NCBI RefSeq assembly: GCF_029227915.1
Contig: NC_079883.1
Coordinates: 1,426,001 to 1,490,000, forward strand
Origin: Hydractinia symbiolongicarpus
Taxonomy: Eukaryota; Cnidaria; Hydrozoa; Anthoathecata; Hydractiniidae
Direction: 5' to 3'
DNA: 64,000 bases
Both the position numbers and the translations under genes were made by a program. This document shows positions 23,161 to 36,080 of this stretch, piece after piece (position 1 is the stretch's first letter; the number at the start of each line of letters is the position of its first letter). The notes beneath the pieces were generated by a model, which saw only the letters and a program-made list of their open reading frames with translations, searched no databases and had not been told where the DNA came from.

Positions 23161-24379
23161 CACCACTAAAACGCATGAAACTTGTAGTTTTCAAAAATGT
23201 TTTCATTTTTGATGAGACGCTGAATAAAAGAAGTTTAATCGCCGGCAAACGAAAACCCGCGATTTCCCGTAAATCCCGGACTCGGCCTGTATAGTCAAAA
23301 GTATACAAAGAAAGTACCCAGGGAGTAAACTTATTTCCCGAACGATTTTTTAAATTATTTTTTCGCCACTAAAACGCATGAGACTTGTAGTTTTCAAAAA
23401 TGTTTTCATTTTTGATGAGACGCTTAATGAGAGAGGTTCAATCTCCGGGAAACGAAAACCCGCGATTTCACGTAAATCCCGGGCTTGGCCCGTATAGTCG
23501 AATGTATACAAAGAAAGTACCCAGGGAGTAAACGCATTTCCCGAACGATTTCTTAAGTTATTTTTTCACCACTAAAACGGATGAGACTTGTAGTTTTCAA
23601 AAACGTTTTCATTTTCGATGAGACGCTGAATAAAAGAAGTTTAATCGCCGGCAAACGAAAACCCGCAAATTCCCGTAAATCCCGGACAATGCCCGTATAG
23701 CCAGAAGTATACAAAGAAAGTACCCAGGGAGTAAACTCATTTCCCGAACGATTTTTTAAATTACTTTTTCACCACTAAAACGTATGAGACTTGTAGTTTT
23801 CAAAAATGTTTTCATTTTTGATGAGACGCTGAATAAAAGAAGTTTAATCGCCGGGAAACGAAAACCCGCGATTTCCTGTAAATCCCGGACTCGGCCCGTA
23901 TAGTCAAAAGTATACAAAGAAAGTACCCTGCGCGTAAACTCATTTCCAGAACGATTTTTTAAATTATTTTTTCACCAGTAAAACGCATGAGACTTGTAGT
24001 TTTCAAAAATGTTTTCATTTTTGATGAGACGCTGAATAAAAGATGTATAATCGCCGGAAAACAAAAACCCGCGATTTCCCGTAAATCCCGGACTTGGCCC
24101 GTATAGTCAAAAGTATACAAAGAAAATACCCAGGGAGTAAACTCATTTCCCGAACAATTATAAAAAATAATTTTTTCACCACTAAAACGTATGAGACTTG
24201 TAGTTTTCAAAAATGTTTTCATTTTTGATGAGACGCTGAATAAAAGAAGTTTAATCGCCGGCAAACGAAAACCCGCGATTTCCCGTAAATCCCGGACTCG
24301 GCCCGTATAGTCAAAAGTATACAAAGAAAGTACCCTGCGAGTAAACTCATTTCCAGAACGATTTTTTAAATTATCTTTT
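23161..24379. repeat. 6-monomer tandem duplication, right copy
   Basis: This is the second copy of the preceding six units at an offset of 1,219 bp. Its antisense frame at 23,959-24,324 translates identically to that at 5,322-5,687 in segment X copy 1. The left copy (22,740-23,105) differs from both by one residue. The right copy is thus closer to the ancestral state over this stretch. Confidence 0.8.
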
Positions 24380-27300
24380 CACCACTAAAACGCACGAGAC
24401 TTGTAGTTTTCAAAAATGTTTTAATTTTTGATGAGACGCTGAATAAAAGAAGTTTAATCGCCGGCAAACGAAAACCCGCGAATTCCCGTAAATCCCGGAC
24501 TCGGCCCGTATAGTCAAAAGTATACAAAGAAAATACGCAGGGAGTAAACTCATTTCCAGAACGATTTTTTAAATTATCTTTTCACCACTAAAACGCATGA
24601 GACTTGTAGTTTTCAAAAAAGTTTTCATTTTTGATGAGACGCTGAATAAAAGATGTTTAATCGCCGGCAAACGAAAACCCGCGATTTCCCGTAAATCCCG
24701 GACTCGGCCCGTATAGTCAAAAGTATACAAAGAAAGTACCCAGGGAGTAAACTCATTTCCCGAACGATTTTTTAAATTATTTTTTCACCACTAAAACGCA
24801 TGAGACTTGTAGTTTACCGGAATGTTTTCATTTTTGATGAGACGCTTAATGAAAGAAGTTTAATCGCCGGCAAACGAAAACCCGCGAATTCCCGTAAATC
24901 CCGGACTCGGCCCGTATAGTCAAAAGTATACAAAGAAAATACGCAGGGAGTAAACTCATTTCCAGAACGATTTTTTAAATTATCTTTTCACCACTAAAAC
25001 GCATGAGACTTGTAGTTTTCAAAAAAGTTTTCATTTTTGATGAGACGCTGAATAAAAGATGTTTAATCGCCGGCAAACGAAAACCCGCGATTTCCCGTAA
25101 ATCCCGGACTCGGCCCGTATAGTCAAAAGTATACAAAGAAAGTACCCAGGGAGTAAACTCATTTCCCGAACGATTTTTTAAATTATTTTTTCACCACTAA
25201 AACGCATGAGACTTGTAGTTTACCGGAATGTTTTCATTTTTGATGAGACGCTTAATGAAAGAAGTTTAATCGCCGGCAAACGAAAACCCGCGATTTCCCG
25301 TAAATCCAGGGCTTGGCCCGTATAGTCGAATGTATACAAAGAAAGTACCCTGTGAGTAAACTCATTTCCCGAACGATTTTTTAAATTATTTTTTCACCAC
25401 TAAAACGCATGAGACTTGTAGTTTTCAAAAATGTTTTCATTTTTGATGAGACGCTGAATAAAAGATGTTTAATCGCCGGAAAACGAAAACCCGCGATTTC
25501 CCGTAAATCCCGGACTTGGCCCGTATAGTCAAAATTATACAAAGAAAATACCCAGGGAGTAAACTCGTTTCCCGAACGATTTTTAAAATTATTTTTTCAT
25601 CACTAAAACGTATGAGACTTGTAGTTTTCAAAAATGTTTTCATTTTTGATGAGACGCTGAATAAAAGATGTTTAATCGCCGGCAAACGAAAACCCGCGAT
25701 TTCCCGTAAATCCCGGAGTCGGCCCGTATAGTCAAAAGTATACAAAGAAAGTACTCAGGAAGTAAACGCATTTCCCGAACGATTTTTTAAATTATTTTTT
25801 CACCACTAAAACGCATAAGACTTGTAGTTTTCCGGAATGTGTTCATTTTTGATGAGACGCTTAATGAAAGAAGTTTAATCGCCGACAAACGAAAACCTGC
25901 TATTTCCCGTAAATCCCAGACTCGGCCCGTATAGTCGAATGTATACAAAGAAAGTACCCTGTGAGTAAACTCATTTCTCGAACGATTTTTTAAATTATTT
26001 ATTCACCACTAAAACGCATGAGACTTGTAGTTTTCAAAAATGTTTTCATTTTTTATGAGACGCTGAATAAAAGAAGTTTAATCTCCGGCAAACGAAAACT
26101 CGCGAATTCCCGTAAATCCCGGACTCGGCCCGTGTAGTCAAAAGTATACAAAGAAAATACCCAGGGAGTAAACTCATTTCCAGAACGATTTTTTAAATTA
26201 TCTTTTCACCACTAAAACGCGTGAGACTTGTAGTTTTCAAAAATGTTTTCATTTTTGATAAGACGCTGAATAAAAGATGTTTAATCGACGGCAAAGGAAA
26301 ACCCGGGATTTCCCGTAAATCCCGGGCTTGGCCCGTATAGTCGAATGTATACAAAGAAAGTACCCTGTGAGTAAACTCATTTTCCGAACGATTTTTGAAA
26401 TTATTTTTCCACCACTAAAACGCACGAGACTTGTAGTTTTCAAAAATGTTTTCATTTTTGATGAGACGCTGAATGAAAGAAGTTTAATCGCCGGCAAACG
26501 AAAACCCGCGATTTCCCGTAAACCCCGTGCTTGTCCCGTATAGTGGAGTATATACAAAGAAAGTACCCTGTGAGTAAACTCATTTCCAGAACGATTTTTT
26601 AAATTATCTTTTCACCATTAAAACGCAAGAGACTTGTAATCTTCAAAAATGTTTTCATTTTTGATGAGACGCGGAATAAAAGAAGTTTAATGGCCGGCAA
26701 ACGAAAACCCGCAATTTCCCGTAAATCCCGGACTCGGCCCGTATAGTCAAAAGTATACAAAGAAAATACCCAGGGAGTAAACTCGTTTCCCGAACGATTT
26801 TTTAAATTATTTTTTCACCACTAAAACGTATGAGACTCGTAGTTTTCAAAAATGTTTTCATTTTTGATGACACGCTTAATAAAAGAAGTTTAATCGCTGG
26901 CAAACGAAAACCCGCGATTTTCCGTAAATCCCGGACTCGGCCCGTATAGTCAAAAGTATACAAAGAAAGTATCCTGCGAGTAAACTCATTTCCAGAATGA
27001 TTTTTTAAATTATTTTTTCACCACTAAAACGTATGAGACTCGTAGTTTTCAAAAATGTTTTCATTTTTGATGACACGCTTAATAAAAGAAGTTTAATCGC
27101 TGGCAAACGAAAACCCGCGATTTCCCGTAAATCCCGGACTCGGCCCGTATAGTCAAAAGTATACAAAGAAAGTATCCTGCGAGTAAACTCATTTCCAGAA
27201 TGATTTTTTAAAATATCTTTTCACCACTAAAACGCATGAGACTTGTAGTCTTCAAAAATGTTTTCATTTTTGATTAGACGCTGAATGAAAGAAGTTTAAT

Positions 27301-28289
27301 CGCCGGCAAACGAAAACCCGCGATTTCCCGTAAATCCCGTGCTTGGCCCGTATAGTGGAGTATATACAAAGAAAGTACCCTGTGAGTAAACTCATTTCCA
27401 GAACGATTTTTTAAATTATCTTTTCACCATTAAAACGCATGAGACTTGTAGTCTTCAAAAATGTTTTCATTTTTGATGAGACGCGGAATAAAAGAAGTTT
27501 AATGGCCGGCAAACGAAAACCCGCAGTTTCCCGTAAATCCCGGACTCGGCCCGTATAGTCAAAAGTATACAAAGAAAATACCCAGGGAGTAAACTCGTTT
27601 CCCGAACGATTTTTTAAATTATTTTTTCACCAGTAAAACGTATGAGACTCGTAGTTTTCAAAAATGTTTTCATTTTTGATGACACGCTTAATAAAAGAAG
27701 TTTAATCGCTGGCAAACAAAAACCCGCGATTTCCCGTAAATCCCGGACTCGGCCCGTATAGTCAAAAGTATACAAAGAAAGTATCCTGCGAGAAAACTCA
27801 TTTCCAGAATGATTTTTTAAAATATCTTTTCACCACTAAAACGCAATAGACTTGTAGTCTTCAAAAATGTTTTCATTTTTGATGAGACGCGGAATAGAAG
27901 AAGTTTAATCGCCGGCAAACGAAAACCCGCGATTTCCCGTAAATCCCGGACTCGGCCCGTATAGTCAAAAGTATACAAAGAAAATACCCAGGGAGTAAAC
28001 TCATTTCCCGAACGATTTTTTAAATTATTTTTTCACCACTAAAACGTATGAGACTCGTAGTTTTCAAAAATGTTTTCATTTTTGATGAGGTGCTGAATAA
28101 TAGAAGTTTAATCGCCAGCAAACGAAAACCCGCGATTTCCCGTAAATCCCGGACTCGGCCCGTATAGTCAAAAGTATACAAAGAAAGTACCCTGCGAGTA
28201 AACCCATTTCCAGAACGATTTTTTAAATTATCTTTTCACCACTAAAACGCACGAGGCTTGTAGTTTTCAAAAATGTTTTCATTTTTGAT

Positions 28290-29508
28290 GAGACGCTGAA
28301 TAAAAGAAGTTTAATCGCCGGCAAACGAAAACCCGCGAATTCCCGTAAATCCCGGACTCGGCCCGTATAGTCAAAAGTATACAAAGAAAATACCCAGGGA
28401 GTAAACTCATTTCCAGAACGATTTTTTAAATTATCTTTTCACCACTAAAACGCATGAGACTTGTAGTTTTCAAAAATGTTTTCATTTTTGATGAGACGCT
28501 GAATAAAGGAAGTTTAATCGCCGGCAAACGAAAACCAGCGATTTCCCGTAAATCCCGTGCTTGGCCCGTATAGTCGAGTATATACAAAGAAAGTACCCTG
28601 TGAGTAAACTCATTTCCAGAACGATTTTTTAAATTATCTTTTCACCACTAAAAGGCATGAGACTTGTAGTTTTCAAAAATGTTTTCATTTTTGATGAGAC
28701 TCTGAATAAAAGAAGTTTAATCGCCGATAAACGAAAACCTGCGATTTCCCGTAAATCCCGGGCTTGGCCCGTATAGTCGAATGTATACAAAGAAAGTACC
28801 CTGCGAGTAAACTCATTTCCAGAATGATTTTTTTAATTATCTTTTCACCACTAAAACGCATGAGACTTGTAGTCTTCAAAAATGTTTTCATTTTTGATGA
28901 GACGCTGAATAAAAGAAGTTTAATCGCCGGCAAACGAAAACCCGCGAATTCCCGTAAATCCCGGACTCGGCCCGTATAGTCAAAAGTATACAAAGAAAAT
29001 ACCCAGGGAGTAAACTCATTTCCAGAACGATTTTTTAAATTATCTTTTCACCACTAAAACGCATGAGACTTGTAGTTTTCAAAAATGTTTTCATTTTTGA
29101 TGAGACGCTGAATAAAGGAAGTTTAATCGCCGGCAAACGAAAACCAGCGATTTCCCGTAAATCCCGTGCTTGGCCCGTATAGTCGAGTATATACAAAGAA
29201 AGTACCCTGTGAGTAAACTCATTTCCAGAACGATTTTTTAAATTATCTTTTCACCACTAAAAGGCATGAGACTTGTAGTTTTCAAAAATGTTTTCATTTT
29301 TGATGAGACTCTGAATAAAAGAAGTTTAATCGCCGATAAACGAAAACCTGCGATTTCCCGTAAATCCCGGGCTTGGCCCGTATAGTCGAATGTATACAAA
29401 GAAAGTACCCTGCGAGTAAACTCATTTCCAGAATGATTTTTTTAATTATCTTTTCACCACTAAAACGCATGAGACTTGTAGTCTTCAAAAATGTTTTCAT
29501 TTTTGATG
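28290..29508. repeat. 3-monomer tandem duplication (offset 609 bp, two copies)
   Basis: Three units from about 28,290 to 28,898 (GCGAATTCCCG unit, GAATAAAGGAAG unit, GAGACTCTG/GCCGATAAACG unit) are repeated at 28,899-29,508. Segment X copy 1 has the set once (9.6-10.2 kb). The join at about 28,895 lies between GATGAGACGC and the following TG or GG, just right of the 9-bp inverted repeat. It produces a hybrid unit that starts as the GTAGTCTTC type and ends as the GCGAATTCCCG type. Confidence 0.75.
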
Positions 29509-30129
29509 AGACGCGGAATAGAAGAAGTTTAATCGCCGGCAAACGAAAACCCGCGATTTCCCGTAAATCCCGGACTCGGCCCGTATAGTCAAAAGTATAC
29601 AAAGAAAATACCCAGGGAGTAAACTCATTTCCCGATCGATTTTTTAAATTATTTTTTCACCACTAAAACGTATGAGACTTGTAGTTTTCAAAAATGTTTT
29701 CATTTTTGATGAGACGCTGAATAATAGAAGTTTAATCGCCAGCAAACGAAATTTCCCGTAAATCCCTGACTCGGCCCGTATAGTCAAAAGTATACAAAGA
29801 AAGTACCCTGCGAGTAAACCCATTTCCAGAACGATTTTTTAAATTATCTTTTCACCACTAAAACGCACGAGGCTTGTAGTTTTCAAAAATGTTTTCATTT
29901 TTAATGAGACGCTGAATAAAAGAAGTTTAATCGCCGGCAAACGAAAACCCGCGAATTCCCGTAAATCCCGGACTCGCCCCGTATAGTCAAAAGTATACAA
30001 AGAAAATACCCAGGAAGTAAACTCATTTCCAGAACGATTTTTTAAATTATCTTTTCACCAATAAAACGCATGAGACTTGTAGTTTTCAAAAATGTTTTCA
30101 TTTTTGATGAGACGCTGAATAAAAGAAGT

Positions 30130-31745
30130 TTAATCGCCGGCAAACGAAAACCCGCGATTTCCCGTAAATCCCGTGCTTGGCCCGTATAGTCGAGTATATA
30201 CAAAAAAAGTACCCTGTGAGTAAACTCATTTCCAGAACGATTTTTTAAATTATCTTTTCACCACTAAAAGGCATGAGACTTGTAGTTTTCAAAAATGTTT
30301 TCATTTTTGATGAGACTCTGAAAAAAAGAAGTTTAATCGCCGACAAACGAAAACCTGCGATTTCCCGTAAATCCCGGGCTTGGCCCATATAGTCGAATGT
30401 ATACAAAGAAAGTACCCTGTGAGTAAACTCATTTCTCGAACGAATTTTTAAATTATTTATTCACCACTAAAACGCATGAGACTTGTAGTTTTCAAAAATG
30501 TTTTCATTTTTGATGAGACGCTGAATAAAAGAAGTTTAATCGCCGGCAAACGAAAACCCGCGAATTCCCGTAAATCCCGGACTCGGCCAGTGCAGTCAAA
30601 AGTAAACAAAGAAAATACCCAGGGAGTAAACTCATTTCCAGAACGATTTTTTAAATTATCTTTTCACCACTAAAACGCGTGAGACTTGTAGTTTTCAAAA
30701 ATGTTTTCATTTTTGATAAGACGCTGAATAAAAGATGTTTAATCGACGGCAAACGAAAACCCGCGATTTCCCGTAAATCCCGGACTCGGCCCGTATAGTC
30801 GAGTATATACAAAGAAAGTACCCTGTGAGTAAACTCATTTCCAGAACGATTTTTTAAATTATCTTTTCACCACTAAAACGCATGAGACTTGTAGTTTTCA
30901 AAAATGTTTTCATTTTTGATGAGACGCTGAATAATAGAAGTTTAATCGCCAGCAAACGAAATTTCCCGTAAATCCCGGACTCGGCCCGTATAGTCAAAAG
31001 TATACAAAGAAAGTACCCTGCGAGTAAACCCATTTCCAGAACGATTTTTTAAATTATCTTTTCACCACTAAAACGCACGAGGCTTGTAGTTTTCAAAAAT
31101 GTTTTCATTTTTGATGAGACGCTGAATAAAAGAAGTTTAATCGCCGGCAAACGAAAACCCGCGAATTCCCGTAAATCCCGGACTCGCCCCGTATAGTCAA
31201 AAGTATACAAAGAAAATACCCAGGGAGTAAACTCATTTCCAGAACGATTTTTTAAATTATCTTTTCACCAATAAAACGCATGAGACTTGTAGTTTTCAAA
31301 AATGTTTTCATTTTTGATGAGACGCTGAATAAAAGAAGTTTAATCGCCGGCAAACGAAAACCCGCGATTTCCCGTAAATCCCGTGCTTGGCCCGTATAGT
31401 CGAGTATATACAAAGAAAGTACCCTGTGAGTAAACTCATTTCCAGAACGATTTTTTAAATTATCTTTTCACCACTAAAAGGCATGAGACTTGTAGTTTTC
31501 AAAAATGTTTTCATTTTTGATGAGACTCTGAATAAAAGAAGTTTAATCGCCGACAAACGAAAACCTGCGATTTCCCGTAAATCCCGGACTCGGCCAGTGC
31601 AGTCAAAAGTATACAAAGAAAATACCCAGGGAGTAAACTCATTTCCAGAACGATTTTTTAAATTATCTTTTCACCACTAAAACGCGTGAGACTTGTAGTT
31701 TTCAAAAATGTTTTCATTTTTGATAAGACGCTGAATAAAAGAAGT
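30130..31745. repeat. 8-monomer higher-order repeat B, copy 1 (1,616 bp)
   Basis: The period is 8 x 203 minus the 8-bp deletion carried at 30,960. Landmarks are GAGACTCTGAAAAAAAG (30,312), the GGCCAGTGCAGTC units (about 30,585 and 31,592), GATAAGACGCTG with GACGGC (about 30,740), and the 8-bp deletion. Sense frames at 30,476-30,673 and 32,092-32,289 translate identically, as do those at 31,483 and 33,099. This copy has GTAAACAAAG near 30,603, shared with the second copy and not seen elsewhere in the window. Confidence 0.8.
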
Positions 31746-33360
31746 TTAATCGACGGCAAACGAAAACCCGCGATTTCCCGTAAATCCCGTGCTTGGCCCG
31801 TATAGTCGAGTATATACAAAGAAAGTACCCTGTGAGTAAACTCATTTCCAGAACGATTTTTTAAATTATCTTTTCACCACTAAAAGGCATGAGACTTGTA
31901 GTTTTCAAAAATGTTTTCATTTTTGATGAGACTCTGAAAAAAAGAAGTTTAATCGCCGACAAACGAAAACCTGCGATTTCCCGTAAATCCCGGGCTTGGC
32001 CCGTATAGTCGAATGTATACAAAGAAAGTACCCTGTGAGTAAACTCATTTCTCGAACGAATTTTTAAATTATTTATTCACCACTAAAACGCATGAGACTT
32101 GTAGTTTTCAAAAATGTTTTCATTTTTGATGAGACGCTGAATAAAAGAAGTTTAATCGCCGGCAAACGAAAACCGGCGAATTCTCGTAAATCCCGGACTC
32201 GGCCAGTGCAGTCAAAAGTAAACAAAGAAAATACCCAGGGAGTAAACTCATTTCCAGAACGATTTTTTAAATTATCTTTTCACCACTAAAACGCGTGAGA
32301 CTTGTAGTTTTCAAAAATGTTTTCATTTTTGATAAGACGCTGAATAAAAGATGTTTAATCGACGGCAAACGAAAACCCGCGATTTCCCGTAAATCCCGGA
32401 CTCGGCCCGTATAGTCGAGTATATACAAAGAAAGTACCCTGTGAGTAAACTCATTTCCAGAACGATTTTTTAAATTATCTTTTCACCACTAAAACGCATG
32501 AGACTTGTAGTTTTCAAAAATGTTTTCATTTTTGATGAGACGCTGAATAATAGAAGTTTAATCGCCAGCAAACGAAATTTCCCGTAAATCCCGGACTCGG
32601 CCCGTATAGTCAAAAGTATACAAAGAAAGTACCCTGCGAGTAAACCCATTTCCAGAACGATTTTTTAAATTATCTTTTCACCACTAAAACGCACGAGGCT
32701 TGTAGTTTTCAAAAATGTTTTCATTTTTGATGAGACGCTGAATAAAAGAAGTTTAATCGCCGGCAAACGAAAACCCGCGAATTCCCGTAAATCCCGGACT
32801 CGCCCCGTATAGTCAAAAGTATACAAAGAAAATACCCAGGGAGTAAACTCATTTCCAGAACGATTTTTTAAATTATCTTTTCACCAATAAAACGCATGAG
32901 ACTTGTAGTTTTCAAAAATGTTTTCATTTTTGATGAGACGCTGAATAAAAGAAGTTTAATCGCCGGCAAACGAAAACCCGCGATTTCCCGTAAATCCCGT
33001 GCTTGGCCCGTATAGTCGAGTATATACAAAGAAAGTACCCTGTGAGTAAACTCATTTCCAGAACGATTTTTTAAATTATCTTTTCACCACTAAAAGGCAT
33101 GAGACTTGTAGTTTTCAAAAATGTTTTCATTTTTGATGAGACTCTGAATAAAAGAAGTTTAATCGCCGACAAACGAAAACCTGCGATTTCCCGTAAATCC
33201 CGGACTCGGCCAGTGCAGTCAAAAGTATACAAAGAAAATACCCAGGGAGTAAACTCATTTCCAGAACGATTTTTTAAATTATCTTTTCACCACTAAAACG
33301 CGTGAGACTTGTAGTTTTCAAAAATGTTTTCATTTTTGATAAGACGCTGAATAAAAGATG
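31746..33360. repeat. 8-monomer higher-order repeat B, copy 2
   Basis: This follows copy 1 directly at an offset of 1,616 bp and contains the 8-bp deletion at 32,576. A copy-specific change is CCGGCGAATTCTCG near 32,175. The right edge is in the GATAAGACGCTGAATAAAAG(A/T)TG stretch near 33,350, where copy 1 passed into a GTGCTTGG end and this copy passes into a GGACTCGGCCTG end. Confidence 0.8.
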
Positions 33361-34700
33361 TTTAATCGACGGCAAACGAAAACCCGCGATTTCCCGTAAA
33401 TCCCGGACTCGGCCTGTATAGTCAAAAGTATACAAAGAAAGTACCCTGCGAGTAAACTCATTTCCAGAACGATTTTTTAAATTATCTTTTCACCAATAAA
33501 ACGCATGAGACTTGTAGTTTTCAAAAATGTTTTCATTTTTGATGAGACGCTGAATAAAAGAAGTTTAATCGCCGGCAAACGAAAACCCGCGATTTCCCGT
33601 AAATCCCGTGCTTGGCCCGTATAGTCGAGTATATACAAAGAAAGTATCCTGTGAGTAAACTCATTTCCAGAACGATTTTTTAAATTATTTTTTCACCACT
33701 AAAACGTATGAGACTTGTAGTCTTCAAAAATGTTTTCATTTTTAATGAGACGCGGAATAGAAGAAGTTTAATCGCCGGCAAACGAAAACCCGCGATTTCC
33801 CGTAAATCCCGGACTCGGCCCGTATAGTCAAAAGTATACGAAGAAAATACCCAGGGAGTAAACTCATTTCCCGATCGATTTTTTAAATTATTTTTTCACC
33901 ACTAAAACGTATGAGACTCGTAGTTTTCAAAAATGTTTTCATTTTTGATGAGACGCTGAATAATAGAAGTTTAATCGCCAGCAAACGAAATTTCCCGTAA
34001 ATCCCTGACTCGGCCCGTATAGTCAAAAGTATACAAAGAAAGTACCCTGCGAGTAAACCCATTTCTAGAACGATTTTTTAAATTATCTTTTCACCACTAA
34101 AACGCACGAGGCATGTAGTTTTCAAAAATGTTTTCCTTTTTGATGAGACGCTGAATAAAAGAAGTTTAATCGCCGGCAAACGAAAACCCGCGAATTCCCG
34201 TAAATCCCGGACTCGCCCCGTATAGTCAAAAGTATACAAAGAAAATACCCAGGGAGTAAACTCATTTCCAGAACGATTTTTTAAATTATCTTTTCACCAA
34301 TAAAACGCATGAGACTTGTAGTTTTCAAAAATGTTTTCATTTTTGATGAGACGCTGAATAAAAGAAGTTTAATCGCCGGCAAACGAAAACCCGCGATTTC
34401 CCCTAAAACCCGTGTTTGGCCCGTATAGTCGAGTATATACAAAGAAAGTACCCTGTGAGTAAACTCATTTCCAGAACGATTTTTTAAATTATCTTTTCAC
34501 CACTAAAAGGCATGAGACTTGTAGTTTTCAAAAATGTTTTCATTTTTGATGAGACTCTGAAAAAAAGAAGTTTAATCGCCGACAAACGAAAACCTGCGAT
34601 TTCCCGTAAATCCCGGGCTTGGCCCGTATAGTCGAATGTATACAAAGAAAGTACCCTGTGAGTAAACTCATTTCTCGAACGAATTTTTAAATTATTTATT
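33360..34700. repeat. Insert resembling the right end of segment X
   Basis: From about 33,720 these units follow the order seen at about 29,480-30,470, at an offset of 4,239 bp (21 x 203 minus three 8-bp deletions). They are the GAATAGAAG unit, the CCGATCGATT unit with the 8-bp deletion (33,989), the CACGAGGC unit, the CACCAATAAAACG unit and GAGACTCTGAAAAAAAG (34,551). This copy has more private changes than its neighbours, including GTTTTCCTTTTTG near 34,130, GAGGCATGTAG near 34,110 and CCCCTAAAACCCGTGTTTGG near 34,402. Confidence 0.65.
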
Positions 34701-36080
34701 CACCACTAAAACGCATGAGACTTGTAGTTTTCAAAAATGTTTTCATTTTTGATGAGACGCTGAATAAAAGAAGTTTAATCGCCGGCAAACGAAAACCCGC
34801 GAATTCCCGTAAATCCCGGACTCGGCCAGTGCAGTCAAAAGTATACAAAGAAAATACCCAGGGAGTAAACTCATTTCCAGAACGATTTTTTAAATTATCT
34901 TTTCACCACTAAAACGCGTGAGACTTGTAGTTTTTAAAAACGTTTTCATTTTTGATAAGACGCTGAATAAAAGATGTTTAATCGACGGCAAACGAAAACC
35001 CGCGATTTCCCGTAAATCCCGGACTCGGCCCGTATAGTCGAGTATATACAAAGAAAGTACCCTGTGAGTAAACTCATTTCCAAAACGATTTTTTAAATTA
35101 TCTTTTCACCACTAAAACGCATGAGACTTGTAGTTTTCAAAAATGTTTTCATTTTTGATGAGACGCTGAATAATAGAAGTTTAATCGCCAGCAAACGAAA
35201 TTTCCCGTAAATCCCGGACTCGGCCCGTATAGTCAAAAGTATACAAAGAAAGTACCCTGCGAGTAAACCCATTTCCAGAACGATTTTTTAAATTATCTTT
35301 TCACCACTAAAATGCACGAGGCTTGTAGTTTTCAAAAATGTTTTCATTTTTGATGAGACGCTGAATAAAAGAAGTCTAATCGCCGGCAAACGAAAACCCG
35401 CGAATTCCCGTAAATCCCGGACTCGCCCCGTATAGTCAAAAGTATACAAAGAAAATACCCAGGGAGTAAACTCATTTCCAGAACGATTTTTTAAATTATC
35501 TTTTCACCAATAAAACGCATGAGACTTGTAGTTTTCAAAAATGTTTTCATTTTTGATGAGACGCTGAATAAAAGAAGTTTAATCGCCGGCAAACGAAAAC
35601 CCGCGATTTCCCGTAAATCCCGTGCTTGGCCCGTATAGTCGAGTATATACAAAGAAAGTACCCTGTGAGTAAACTCATTTCCAGAACGATTTTTTAAATT
35701 ATCTTTTCACCACTAAAAGGCATGGGACTTGTAGTTTTCAAAAATGCTTTCATTTTTGATGAGACTCTGAATAAAAGAAGTTTAATCGCCGACAAACGAA
35801 AACCTGCGATTTCCCGTAAATCCCGGACTCGGCCAGTGCAGTCAAAAGTATACAAAGAAAATACCCAGGGAGTAAACTCATTTCCAGAACGATTTTTTAA
35901 ATTATCTTTTTACCACTAAAACGCGTGAGACTTGTAGTTTTCAAAAATGTTTTCATTTTTGATAAGACGCTGAATAAAAGATGTTTAATCGACGGCAAAC
36001 GAAAACCCGCGATTTCCCGTAAATCCCGGACTCGGCCCGTATAGTCAAAAGTATACAAAGAAAGTACCCTGCGAGTAAAC
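34700..36080. repeat. Higher-order repeat B, diverged partial copy 3
   Basis: Units here match repeat B copy 2 at an offset of 2,623 bp (13 x 203 minus 16). Landmarks are the GGCCAGTGCAGTC units and the 8-bp deletion at 35,199, the last one in the window. Private changes such as GTTTTTAAAAACG near 34,930, AAAATGCACGAGG near 35,310, GAAGTCTAATCG near 35,373 and GGCATGGGACTTG near 35,719 show that it is older than the 30.1-33.4 kb pair. Confidence 0.7.

Larger units (their letters stand above)
21410..30480. repeat. Segment X, copy 2 (~9.1 kb, internally expanded)
   Basis: This is the second copy of the 3,990-11,215 segment. It holds a 6-monomer tandem duplication (offset 1,219 bp, about 21.9-24.4 kb) and a 3-monomer duplication (offset 609 bp, about 28.3-29.5 kb). 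It keeps 19 bp that copy 1 has lost near 6,308. The right edge is in the conserved core near 30,470-30,500, after which copy 1 passes into block P and this copy into a GCGAATTCCCG unit ending GGCCAGTGCAGTC. The left edge lies between 21,380 and 21,435. Confidence 0.85.
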
